Below, in pieces: positions 46,158 to 54,691 of a DNA stretch of 64,000 nt (the stretch's first letter is position 1; each line of letters starts with the position of its first letter). Origin of the DNA: Actinoplanes sp. L3-i22 (GTDB lineage Bacteria; Actinomycetota; Actinomycetes; Mycobacteriales; Micromonosporaceae). The stretch spans positions 11,769,501-11,833,500 of the forward strand of contig NZ_AP024745.1 of assembly GCF_019704555.1 (NCBI RefSeq), written 5' to 3'. The position numbers were made by a program, and so were the translations under genes. The notes beneath the pieces were generated by a model that was not told the DNA's origin, searched no databases, and worked only from the letters and a program-made list of their open reading frames with translations.

Positions 46158-47177
46158 TCAGTTCTGGACCGGGACGAGCACGTGGTGTTTGCCGGCCTCG
46201 CTCGCGGCCCACTCCAGGGCCGAGCGGATGCCGTCGGGCAGGGTCAGGGTGGGGTGCCAGCCGAGCAGCTCGGTGGCCTTGTCGGTGCGGGCGTAAGCGC
46301 CCGGCACGTCCCCGGCACGCGGGCCCACCTGCTGCACCCGGACGCGCCGGCCGACCACGCTCTCGAACGCCGCGACCAGCTCACGCACTGTCGCGCCGTT
46401 GCCGCTGCCCAGGTTGATCGCCTCGTAGCGGTGCTCGCCGTGCGGCGGCAGCAGGGTGTCGAACCGGCGCAGCGCCGCGACGTGGCCGAGCGCCAGGTCC
46501 CAGACGTGGACGTAGTCGCGGAGTCCGGTGCCGTCCCGGGTCTCGTACCGGTCCCCGAGGATCTTGAACGGAGCACCGTGCTGGTACGCCTGGATCAGCA
46601 GACCCAGGGCGTGCGTGCTGCGGCCGCCCGGCCGTCCGCTGCGCATCCGCGGGTCCGCCCCGATCGGGTTGAAGTAGCGCAGCGAGATCACCCGAAGCGG
46701 GCTGGACGCGCTGACGTCGGCGAACATCTGCTCGGCCATTACCTTGGTGCGCCCGTACGGACTGGTCGCCCCGATCGCCGCCGACTCGCTGATGGCCGGC
46801 TGCCCGTCGGCCCGGTAGATCGCCGCCGAGGAGCTGAAGATCAGCCGGTGGCAGCCGTACGCCAGCAGCGCTTCCAGCAGCGTGGTCGTCTTGGCCACGT
46901 TCTCGCGGTAGTAGGCGAGCGGGTCGCGGACCGAGTCCTCCACCGAGGCCAGCGCGGCACAGTGGATCGTCGCCTCGATGTCCGGGTGGTCGGCGAAGAT
47001 CTGCGCCAGCAGCCGGGACGAGCCGACGTCGCCCTGGTAGAAGATCCGGTCCTGCACGAAGTCGGCGCTGCCGGTGGAGAGATTGTCCAGAATGACCGGC
47101 GTGATGCCGGCGTCGATACAGGCCGACGCCACCGTGCTGCCGATGTAGCCGGCCCCGCCTGTGACGAGCACCTTCAT
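46158..47177 (-). CDS. galE: UDP-glucose 4-epimerase family protein
   Basis: A 339-aa extended SDR: NAD-binding G7-G-A-G-Y-I-G13, catalytic S115-S-S with Y141-G-R-T-K145, and ALASVEDSVRDPLAYY of the GalE type. It starts at ATG 47177 behind GGGAG. It should interconvert UDP-glucose and UDP-galactose (or the GlcNAc/GalNAc forms) to feed exopolysaccharide synthesis. It is the first recognised gene of the ten-gene operon and its ATG overlaps the stop of a possible upstream peptide. Confidence 0.93.
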   Translation of the reverse strand: MKVLVTGGAGYIGSTVASACIDAGITPVILDNLSTGSADFVQDRIFYQGDVGSSRLLAQIFADHPDIEATIHCAALASVEDSVRDPLAYYRENVAKTTTLLEALLAYGCHRLIFSSSAAIYRADGQPAISESAAIGATSPYGRTKVMAEQMFADVSASSPLRVISLRYFNPIGADPRMRSGRPGGRSTHALGLLIQAYQHGAPFKILGDRYETRDGTGLRDYVHVWDLALGHVAALRRFDTLLPPHGEHRYEAINLGSGNGATVRELVAAFESVVGRRVRVQQVGPRAGDVPGAYARTDKATELLGWHPTLTLPDGIRSALEWAASEAGKHHVLVPVQN

Positions 47178-47299
47178 GGTCTGCTCCCGGGATACCGCGA
47201 CATCCCGCCGGCCGACCGTCCGTCAATCGCCTCGGCACCGTGGCGGACCACCGTCGGCGCATTGTCGAACGCCTTCCGGCCGGACCGTTTTCCACGCAT
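47174..47299 (-). CDS. Possible 41-aa peptide coupled to galE
   Basis: ATG 47299 has GGAG seven bases upstream. The frame runs 41 codons (MRGKRSGRKAFDNAPTVV...) and ends in an ATGA overlap with the galE start, the same coupling used throughout this operon. The peptide is basic and Gly/Arg-rich with no membrane helix. Third-position GC is about 75%, lower than in neighbouring genes. It could be a leader peptide controlling galE translation or a small protein. Confidence 0.45.
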   Translation of the reverse strand: MRGKRSGRKAFDNAPTVVRHGAEAIDGRSAGGMSRYPGSRP

Positions 47300-47903
47300 G
47301 AAAGAACTCCGAAGAATTAACGAAAATGGATTCCCCCGGATCACCGGCGGGCCGTCGGGGAGCGAGCCGAACGACTCGCGATCCACACATTACGAGCTGA
47401 TTTGTCGAAGTCCAGACACAGAAAGTCAACCCACTGCGCACTACCCACAGCCATCCCTCCGGCCCCCTGGACCTGGGACGATCGACCGAGAACGAAACGG
47501 GCATTTACTTTCGTTTCCACAGGTGGTGGGTGCCGATTGGTCGCGCTGTCCAGCCATTACGGCAACCCGGCCGGTCATTGATCGCGGGGCAATGGCCTTT
47601 TCGTCTCGTACTGGATCGCGAGATTCGGACACCAGGGCACGACCGGGAACGGCTTTCCCTTAATGGACCCCGAAAATGTCTGACCGGTTAACTCGAACTG
47701 TGTATCGGTCAATGGCGTTCACCGAGCGCCGACCACCGGCGATCGCAGAGTGAGCAATGCAGCGCTGAACCGGGGTGAACTCCACCACGTTGAGTATTCG
47801 CAGGCAGGTCACAGGCCCGGCACAGATCACTCTGCGTAATCTTCGACCGGCCGGCCGAGGGCCGAGACCTGCGCTACATCTGCTGGTGGCAGGCTTCCCG
47901 GTC
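47300..47903. other. AT-richer non-coding region between the EPS operon and thymidine kinase
   Basis: This 604-bp gap is clearly less GC-rich than its neighbours and should contain divergent promoters for the exopolysaccharide operon and thymidine kinase. It includes a short hairpin (AACGAAA/TTTCGTT, 47491-47515) and a 20-bp sequence at 47719-47738 shared with the region upstream of nitrate reductase. Short open frames inside it lack ribosome sites and coding bias. Confidence 0.6.
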
Positions 47904-48455
47904 ATGGACCTGACCGTGATCCTCGGCCCGATGAAGGGCGGCAAGTCGCTCGAGATGATCAGCTTGCTGTCACCGCTGCAGCACACCGGCATCCCGCACC
48001 GGATCTACCAGTCCGCCCGGCACGGCCGGGACACCGCGGTGACCTCGCGATCCGGCGGCAGCCTGGAGACGGTGAAGGTGCACACGCTGGCCGGCGCGGC
48101 CGACGGCGCCATCGAGGTGATCGGCGTCGACGAGATCCACATGTTCACCGTGGACGACATCGCCGAGCTGGGCGTGGCGGTCCGCAACGGGGTCAAGGTG
48201 GTCGTCGCCGGGATCGACCTGGACCACCGGGGGCAGCTGTTCGCGCCGGTCCGGGCGCTGTTCGAGCTGGCGCCGGAGAAGGTGATCTACCGCCGGGCGG
48301 TCTGTGACGTCTGCCGGTCGCTGGACGCGACGCACACCCAGGTGCTGGAGCACGGCAAGCCGTTCATCCGGGAGCTGGCCCCGTCGACCGCACTGCCGGA
48401 CGACGGGACGTACACCTACGAGGCCCGCTGCCGCCGCTGCGTCGTCCTCCCCTGA
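47904..48455 (+). CDS. tdk: Thymidine kinase (type II, TK1-like)
   Basis: A 183-aa protein from ATG 47904. P-loop G8-PMKGGKS15, lasso region SARHGRDTAVTSRSGG, Walker B-like VIGVDEIHMF (the usual DE-(A/I)-QFF is altered to IHMF), GIDLDHRG, and a zinc site with CDVC and CRRC pairs. It phosphorylates thymidine to dTMP in the salvage pathway. It is slightly shorter than typical. An extended upstream start is possible but begins before the conserved fold. Confidence 0.93.
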   Translation: MDLTVILGPMKGGKSLEMISLLSPLQHTGIPHRIYQSARHGRDTAVTSRSGGSLETVKVHTLAGAADGAIEVIGVDEIHMFTVDDIAELGVAVRNGVKVVVAGIDLDHRGQLFAPVRALFELAPEKVIYRRAVCDVCRSLDATHTQVLEHGKPFIRELAPSTALPDDGTYTYEARCRRCVVLP

Positions 48456-48598
48456 GAACCCCACAGAATGGACTGAGCCGACTACGCTGTCGCCCATAAA
48501 AGCGGCATCCGGACACACCCGGGCATGGCGCTACCCACGAAGACCCGTTACGTTCCAAAACTGACAGTGACGGCGGGGCTCACGGGAGGCAATGGCGC

Positions 48599-49234
48599 GT
48601 GGACGAAACCCCCGTAAACCCAGACGAGCGCGTGGACGGAAGCCCGGTAGACCAAGACGGGTCGGCCGGTGAGCCGGAAGACGCCGATCCGGACCCGCTG
48701 CTCGGCCGCCTGGAGCGGGTCGAGGCGCAGCTGGCCGAGTTCCACCGGCGCTCGGCCCACCGCGAGTCGATCATCGACCGGCTGCACGAGGAGAACCAGC
48801 AGTTCCGCGACGGCCTGCGCCGGGTGATCCTGGAGCCGGTCGTCTCCGATCTGCTGCGGCTGCACGACGCGATGGCCCGCGAGGCCCAGCGCCTGAGCGC
48901 CGACGACCCGCGCGCCGCCAAACTGATGGCCGGCTTCGCCGACGACGTCGCGCTCGCCGTCGACCGCTGCGGCTACGAGTTGTTCCCGGCGGTCGCCGGC
49001 GAGCCGTTCACCACCGGGCGGCACGCGCCGGCCGGTGCCGTGCCGACCGCGGATCCGAGCCTCGACGCCACCGTCGCCGAGCCGCTCTCCGCCGGCCTGC
49101 TGGAGATCGAGACTGGCAAGGTGCGCCGCGCCGCCCGCGCCCGCATCCACCGCTACCAGGCGCCCCCTGCCCCGGACGACGCGATCGATCTGGCGTTGGC
49201 CGATGACCATCCTGACCCCGTCGGAAGCGAGTGA
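48599..49234 (+). CDS. GrpE-like nucleotide exchange factor of the conflict operon
   Basis: A 211-aa protein from GTG 48599, with GGGAGG nine bases upstream. An acidic N-tail precedes a long helix (LERVEAQLAEFHRRSAHRESIIDRLHEENQQFRDGLRRVILEPVVSDLLRLHDAM), as in GrpE dimers. The C-terminal part, VGYELFPAV-like (CGYELFPAVAGEPF), resembles the GrpE beta domain but diverges. It is immediately followed by an Hsp70 gene (3 bp) and so is likely its dedicated exchange factor. It is first in the operon; no heat-shock operator (CIRCE or HAIR) was seen upstream. Confidence 0.85.
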   Translation: MDETPVNPDERVDGSPVDQDGSAGEPEDADPDPLLGRLERVEAQLAEFHRRSAHRESIIDRLHEENQQFRDGLRRVILEPVVSDLLRLHDAMAREAQRLSADDPRAAKLMAGFADDVALAVDRCGYELFPAVAGEPFTTGRHAPAGAVPTADPSLDATVAEPLSAGLLEIETGKVRRAARARIHRYQAPPAPDDAIDLALADDHPDPVGSE

Positions 49235-49237
49235 CCC

Positions 49238-50845
49238 ATGGCCACCTTCGGCATCGACCTGGGTACGACGTATTCCTGCGTCGCCCACATCGACGACACC
49301 GGCCGCCCGGCGATCATCAAGAACCGGCCCGGCGACGACACCACGCCGTCGGTCGTCTACTTCGAGAGCCCGGACAACGTGGTCGTCGGCAAGGAGGCGA
49401 AGGCGGTCGCCAAGATCCAGCCGGACCTGGTGGTCTCGCTGATCAAGCGGCAGATGGGCAAGTCGTTCGAGATCACCGTGCACGGGCAGACGCACACCCC
49501 GGAGTCGATCTCCGCGCTGATCCTCCGCGAGCTGGCCGACGCCGCCGGGGAGAATCTCGGCGAGCCGGTGCACGACGTGGTGATCACCGTCCCGGCCTAC
49601 TTCGGGGTCGCCGAGCGCAACGCCACCCGCAAGGCCGGTGAGATCGCCGGGCTGAACGTGCTGAGCATCGTGGACGAGCCGGTCGCGGCGGCGCTGCACT
49701 ACGACGCGATCAACACCGGAGGAACAAAAACCCTGTTTGTGTACGACCTGGGCGGCGGAACCTTCGACACCACCGTCATCAAGATCTCGCCCGACGAGAT
49801 CCAGGTCGTCTGCACCGACGGTGACCACCACCTCGGCGGCGCCGACTGGGACGACCGGCTGGCCGAGTTCCTGCTGGAGCAGTTCCAGGCCGAGCACCCG
49901 GAGACCCAGGCCGCCGACGACGAGGAGTTCCTGCAGGAGCTCGCGGCCGGCGCCGAGGACATCAAGAAGCAGCTGAGCCGGATGCAGAGCCGCCGGTTCA
50001 ACGCCCGCTTCGGCGGCGACACCTCGCAGATCGAGGTCACCCGGGAGAAGTTCGACGAGCTCACCTCGGAGCTGCTGGCCCGCACGGTCACGATCACCGA
50101 GCGGACCCTGCGGACCGCCGCCGAGCGGGGCATCACCGAGTTCGACGACGTGCTGCTGGTCGGCGGTTCGAGCCGGATGCCGGCGGTCACCACGGCGCTG
50201 GAGTCGCTCGGCCTCAAACCGCGGATGCACGACCCGGACCTGGCCGTCGCCAAGGGCGCGGCCCGGTACGCCCTGATCGAGTCGCTCAAGGTGCACCTGC
50301 CCGAGGGCGGCGGCGAGGCCCCGGCCGCGCTCGTCGAGGAGGTCGCCGAGCAGCTCAACATCCCGGTGGAGAAGGTGCGGGCGCTGGCCGGCAAGCGGGT
50401 CGCCACGGTGGTCCCGCGGGCGTTCGGCGTCAAGGTCGTCAACCAGGCCGGCGGCCGGGACGAGCACTACACGGTCGAGCACGTGCTGCGGGCGAACACG
50501 CCGTTGCCGGCCGAGACCGAGCCGCAGCGTTTCGGCACGGCGTACCCGAATCAGGTCGAGGTCTCGATCGAGATCTGGGAGCAGTCCGGCTCGGTCGAGT
50601 CGGAGGCGCTGGCCGACAACGAGCACATCGCCGAGGGCCTGATCAGCGGTCTGCCGCCGCTGCCGGCGAACTCGCCGATCGACATCACCTTCCAGATGGC
50701 CGCCGACGGTCTGCTGAAGGTGCACGCGGTCGAGCTGAAGACCCGTCGGGACCTGCACATCGAGGTGCAGATCAAGGGCGGGCTGACCGACGACCAGGTG
50801 GACGCGGCGCGGTCCGCGGTGGCCCGCTACCACGTCTCGGCGTGA
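49238..50845 (+). CDS. Hsp70 family chaperone lacking the C-terminal lid
   Basis: A 535-aa protein with an intact actin-fold ATPase: GIDLGTTYS (phosphate 1), VVITVPAYF, DEPVAAALHY, DLGGGTFDTTVI (phosphate 2) and LVGGSSRMPAV (adenosine). A beta-type substrate-binding domain follows (~400-505), but the helical lid and acidic tail of DnaK (usually ~610-640 aa) are absent. Tight linkage to the GrpE-like gene, and to FN3, GTPase and CHAT genes, suggests a specialised client, perhaps one of the operon's own proteins. Confidence 0.93.
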   Translation: MATFGIDLGTTYSCVAHIDDTGRPAIIKNRPGDDTTPSVVYFESPDNVVVGKEAKAVAKIQPDLVVSLIKRQMGKSFEITVHGQTHTPESISALILRELADAAGENLGEPVHDVVITVPAYFGVAERNATRKAGEIAGLNVLSIVDEPVAAALHYDAINTGGTKTLFVYDLGGGTFDTTVIKISPDEIQVVCTDGDHHLGGADWDDRLAEFLLEQFQAEHPETQAADDEEFLQELAAGAEDIKKQLSRMQSRRFNARFGGDTSQIEVTREKFDELTSELLARTVTITERTLRTAAERGITEFDDVLLVGGSSRMPAVTTALESLGLKPRMHDPDLAVAKGAARYALIESLKVHLPEGGGEAPAALVEEVAEQLNIPVEKVRALAGKRVATVVPRAFGVKVVNQAGGRDEHYTVEHVLRANTPLPAETEPQRFGTAYPNQVEVSIEIWEQSGSVESEALADNEHIAEGLISGLPPLPANSPIDITFQMAADGLLKVHAVELKTRRDLHIEVQIKGGLTDDQVDAARSAVARYHVSA

Positions 50846-50857
50846 CGGCGGCGGCCG

Positions 50858-53479
50858 ATGTTCGATGCTGAGCGGTACCGCGAGGAGGTGCTGGATCCGG
50901 CCCGGCGCAACGGGAACACCCCACCGGCGGATCTCCTCCTGCGGTACGCCATCGACCCCGGCCGGCCACCCCGCGGCGACGACGCCTTCGACGCGCACGT
51001 CACCGCGGTCGTCAAGTACTGGCAGCAGCTGGGCACCCAGCGGCGGGTCTACCAGAAGATCATCGAGGCGCTGAACGCCGCGCACCAGAAGCTCCGGGAG
51101 GGCGACCGGCTCTCCGCCGAGCACTTCCTGGAGGAGCGCAAACGGGTCGTCCAGGAGACCGGCCGGGCGCTCGACGAGATCGTCAAGGAGCTGGCCGGCG
51201 ACCCGGTGGTGGCGGCGAGCACGCTGACCGCGCTGGCCGCGCCGCTGGGTGGCGCGCCGGTCGAGGCGAAGCTGCGCGAGCTGCTGGCCCGGCGCCGGGT
51301 CCGGGTGATCGACGAGCTGTGGCCGCTGCCGGAGAGCCCGCCGGCCAAGGGCCGCGCGGTCCAGCGCAGTGTCCGGACCCTCGGCCTGCCGCTCTCCCTG
51401 CACGTGCTGGGCGACGAGCGGCCGGATCTGAGCTTCACCCTGCGCGACGGCCTGCGGGTCGCCGGGCGGCCGCTGACCGTCGCCGACTTCGACCGGGTGC
51501 GCGCCCGCGTCGAGCGGCGCAAGCAGGACGACCGCAAGACCGCCACCGACGACCTGCTGACCAACCTCAGCGGCGCGCTGCGCGACGGCAGCCTGGCCCA
51601 GCTGCTGCTCTGGGAGCTGACCGAGGCGGTCCGCCCGGCCGCCGGGCTGGGCCGGGTGCGGGTGGTGGCCCGGGAGGCGACCCGGCTGGGCATGCAGCGC
51701 GAGGAGGCCGAGGACTTCGCGCTCGCCGTGCTGAACCGGGGCGCGATCACGCCGCAGCAGCGCGACGTGGCCGGCGAGATCGAGGAGCTGCTGGTCGCCG
51801 GCGCCCTGCGCGCGGCCGAGCGGCTGCTGCTCAGCGTGCCCGCCGGGGAGGGCGCGGAGGTCCGCGACCGGGTCCGGGAGGCGGCCCGCCGGGTGGACGA
51901 CCTGGCCGCGCTGGCCCAGCACGAGCTCGCCGAGGGCCGCCCGGAACACGCCGCCGAGCTGCTCACCACCGCGGTCCGGGAGGCCGACGACGACACCGAC
52001 CTGGCCGGTCGGCTGCGCACGCTGGCGCCGCCACCGGTCCCGGCGGTGCGGGCCGGCACCGCGGCCGGCGACCGGGTCACGGTCAGCTGGACGGCCAGCC
52101 CGGCGCGCACCGGCGGCGTCTCCTACCAGGTGGTCCGCACCCGGCAGCGGCCCGCCGGCTCGGCCGGCGACGGCACGGTGGTCGGCCGGACGGACGGCAA
52201 CGAGCTCGCCGACCCCGGCGCCCCGGCCGGCACCGACCTGCACTACACGGTCTTCGCGACCCGCTCGGCGGGCGTCTGGTCGCCGGGCGCCACGGCCGGG
52301 CCGGTGGCGCTGCTGCCCGAGGTCACCGGCGTCAGCGCGGTGGCCGACGAGTCGAGTGTCCGGGTCACCTGGACGGCCCGGCCGGACGCGACCGGCTTCA
52401 CCGTGCTGCGCGAGCCGGGCGGGGTGCCGGTCAAGGCCGGGCGCAACGGGTTCGCCGACGAGGAGCTGCCACCGGGGGTCGAGTACCACTACCTGATCCG
52501 GGCCGGCTACCCCGAGCTGTCGGCCGGCGTCACCGTGACCGCGACGCCGCAGGCCGCCCCGACCGAGGTGCCCGACCTGGCCGTGGAGCCGCTGCCCGGG
52601 CAGGATTCCGGCCGGCTGCGGCTGGCCTGGACGCTCCCGGCGAGCGGGGACGTGACGTTGCGCTCGGCGGCCCATCGTCCGCGGTGGGGCCGGGGCGTGC
52701 AGATCACCCAGGCGGAGCTCACGTCGTACGGGAAAGAGGTCTTGGGTCGAACCGATCCGGCGCTGAACCGGCGCGCCGCGCTGACCCTCCCGATGCCCGC
52801 CGGGCGGATCTTCGTCACCGCCTTCAGCGTCGGCGGCGGGCGCGTGGTCGTCGGGCCGACCGTCGCGGTCACCAACCTCGCGCCGGTCACCGGCCTGCAG
52901 GCCCGCCGGGTCGGCCCCGCGGTGCGGCTGAGCTGGACCTGGCCGGAGGGTGTCGCGCTGGTCCGGGTCCGCTGGTGGCCGGAGGACGGCTCGCCGGAGC
53001 GGGCCGAGCAGGTCGACTGCTGGCTGCGCGCCTACCGCGACGACGGCGGTCTGCAACTCACCACCGGCATCCGGGCGGTCCGGATCTCGGTGTCCACGGT
53101 CAGCCGGGACGGCGAGGGCGAGACCGTCGGCACCCCGGTGAGTGCCCGGGTGGGCGGCAGCGGCGTGCCGGTGCACTACAGGTTCACCCAGGCCGGCGTG
53201 TTCCGGCGGACGACCCGGCTGGAGCTGACCGCGGACCAGTCGTGCCCGCTGCCCGACCTGGTCGTGGTGCAGTCGCCGGGCCGGGTGGTGCCGCTGCGGG
53301 CGGACCAGGGCACGCCGGTCGCGCGGATCCCGGCGCAGCGCCTGGAGCCCGGGCAGCCGCTGACCGTCGAGGTGCCGGTGCAGGGCGCGCGGGGGCCGTA
53401 CCGGCTCGGCTGTTTCGTCGACGACCACACCGGCGGCGGGTCGGACGTGGTGCTCAAGGGTATTCCGGGGAGCGGCTGA
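50858..53479 (+). CDS. FN3-repeat protein of the Hsp70/GTPase operon
   Basis: An 873-aa protein from ATG 50858. Residues 1-~385 are mainly helical and charged, starting MFDAERYREEVLDPARRNGNTPPADLLLRYAI with coiled-coil-prone stretches. From ~390 a series of fibronectin type III-like beta domains begins (PPPVPAVRAGTAAGDRVTVSWTASPA..., VTGVSAVADESSVRVTWTARPD..., LAPVTGLQARRVGPAVRLSWTWPEG...), at least three or four copies. There is no signal peptide, so these FN3 domains are probably intracellular. Position between the chaperone and the first GTPase suggests a scaffold or client-recognition role. Confidence 0.9.
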   Translation: MFDAERYREEVLDPARRNGNTPPADLLLRYAIDPGRPPRGDDAFDAHVTAVVKYWQQLGTQRRVYQKIIEALNAAHQKLREGDRLSAEHFLEERKRVVQETGRALDEIVKELAGDPVVAASTLTALAAPLGGAPVEAKLRELLARRRVRVIDELWPLPESPPAKGRAVQRSVRTLGLPLSLHVLGDERPDLSFTLRDGLRVAGRPLTVADFDRVRARVERRKQDDRKTATDDLLTNLSGALRDGSLAQLLLWELTEAVRPAAGLGRVRVVAREATRLGMQREEAEDFALAVLNRGAITPQQRDVAGEIEELLVAGALRAAERLLLSVPAGEGAEVRDRVREAARRVDDLAALAQHELAEGRPEHAAELLTTAVREADDDTDLAGRLRTLAPPPVPAVRAGTAAGDRVTVSWTASPARTGGVSYQVVRTRQRPAGSAGDGTVVGRTDGNELADPGAPAGTDLHYTVFATRSAGVWSPGATAGPVALLPEVTGVSAVADESSVRVTWTARPDATGFTVLREPGGVPVKAGRNGFADEELPPGVEYHYLIRAGYPELSAGVTVTATPQAAPTEVPDLAVEPLPGQDSGRLRLAWTLPASGDVTLRSAAHRPRWGRGVQITQAELTSYGKEVLGRTDPALNRRAALTLPMPAGRIFVTAFSVGGGRVVVGPTVAVTNLAPVTGLQARRVGPAVRLSWTWPEGVALVRVRWWPEDGSPERAEQVDCWLRAYRDDGGLQLTTGIRAVRISVSTVSRDGEGETVGTPVSARVGGSGVPVHYRFTQAGVFRRTTRLELTADQSCPLPDLVVVQSPGRVVPLRADQGTPVARIPAQRLEPGQPLTVEVPVQGARGPYRLGCFVDDHTGGGSDVVLKGIPGSG

Positions 53480-53481
53480 CC

Positions 53482-54690
53482 ATGGCGCGACTGACCTGCC
53501 CGTACTGCTATCGGACGTTCGCCGAGAAGGAGATGCTGTTCCGCTGCAGCGGAACCCGGGCGGCCGACGGCACGGCCTGCGTGTCGGAGCCCGATCCGGT
53601 CCGGGTCCGGCTCGGCGACCGGGACGAGGTGCCACCGGTGGTCGAGGGCGACGGCCGGAAGCTCTCCGCGGTGTGTCAGCGCTGCCGGAACACCGCGACG
53701 ATCCAGATCTGCCCGCACTGCCACGCCCAGCTGCCGGTGCACTACGGCAAGATCGACACGCACATCATCGCGATGATCGGCGCCAAGTTCAGCGGCAAGT
53801 CGGTCTACACCACGGTGCTGATGCACGAGCTGATCCACCGGGTCGGCCGCCGGTTCGACGCGGCCGTGGTCGGGGCGGACGAGCGGACCCGCAAGGAGTT
53901 CCGCGGCGAGGAACACGCGCTCTACGCCGAGGGCGTGCTCCCGGTGACCACCCGGCCGGCCGGGGCCGACGAGCAGGGCCGCCAGCCGTTCGTCTTCAAG
54001 TTCTCGCTCGGCGAGCGCAAGCGGTTCCGCAGCACGCTGCGGCACACCGTGCTCTCGTTCTTCGACACCGCCGGCGAGGACCTGGAGTCGGCGCGCGGCG
54101 TGGCGCAGAACGTCGGCTACCTGAGCAGCGCGAACGGCCTGATCGTGCTGCTCGACCCGCTGACCGTGCCCGGCCTGGTGCAGACCCTCGGCCTGGACCC
54201 GGGCGTGCTGCCGGACCGGTCGCAGCGCGAGGCGGCGGTCGGCGACACCCCGATCAACATCCTCACCCGGGTCACCGAGGTGCTGCAGAAACTGCCCGGC
54301 GTCGGCCCGAACCGCATGATCGACATCCCGGTGGCGATCGCGTTCTCCAAGGTGGACGCGCTCTGGGACGCACTCCCGGCGGACAGTCCGCTGCGCCAGC
54401 CGGCCCCGGACGGCGCGTGGTTCCCCGAGCCGGACAGCCGCGCGCTGCACGATCACGTCCAGGCGCTGCTGCACGAGTGGGACGGCGGGCAGATCGACCA
54501 GCTGCTGCACAAGCACTACCGCACCTACCGGTACTTCGGCCTCTCCGCGCTCGGGGCGGTCCCGCCCGCCAAGGAGCCGCAGCAGGCCCGGCAGCGGGTC
54601 GCCAAGTCGGGCATCCAGCCGCACCGGGTGGAGGACCCGTTCCTGTGGCTGCTCAGCCGGCTCAAGGTGATCGAGACGGGGAGGGAGTGA
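53482..54690 (+). CDS. Zinc-ribbon GTPase (TRAFAC-like) of the GAP1 system
   Basis: A 402-aa protein from ATG 53482, two bases after the upstream stop. The N-terminal region has zinc-ribbon pairs (C6-P-Y-C9, CQRC, CPHC). The P-loop is G100-AKFSGKS107. Switch motif F-F-D195-T-A-G198 and a NKxD-like FSKVD complete a GTPase-type fold. No membrane helix. It directly precedes the GAP1-type gene and is probably regulated by it. The GTP/ATP preference is not proven by sequence. Confidence 0.9.
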   Translation: MARLTCPYCYRTFAEKEMLFRCSGTRAADGTACVSEPDPVRVRLGDRDEVPPVVEGDGRKLSAVCQRCRNTATIQICPHCHAQLPVHYGKIDTHIIAMIGAKFSGKSVYTTVLMHELIHRVGRRFDAAVVGADERTRKEFRGEEHALYAEGVLPVTTRPAGADEQGRQPFVFKFSLGERKRFRSTLRHTVLSFFDTAGEDLESARGVAQNVGYLSSANGLIVLLDPLTVPGLVQTLGLDPGVLPDRSQREAAVGDTPINILTRVTEVLQKLPGVGPNRMIDIPVAIAFSKVDALWDALPADSPLRQPAPDGAWFPEPDSRALHDHVQALLHEWDGGQIDQLLHKHYRTYRYFGLSALGAVPPAKEPQQARQRVAKSGIQPHRVEDPFLWLLSRLKVIETGRE

Positions 54691-54691
54691 G

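Noticed and set aside
47298..47663. Plus-strand open frame upstream of thymidine kinase
   Set aside because: No ribosome site, poor third-position GC bias and no recognisable protein features.
48456..48598. Heat-shock operator (CIRCE or HAIR) before the GrpE/Hsp70 genes
   Set aside because: Neither TTAGCACTC-type nor CTTGAGT-type inverted repeats are present.
48548..53635. 1695-codon minus-strand open frame
   Set aside because: Antisense to the GrpE-like, Hsp70 and FN3 genes, whose motifs are unmistakable.
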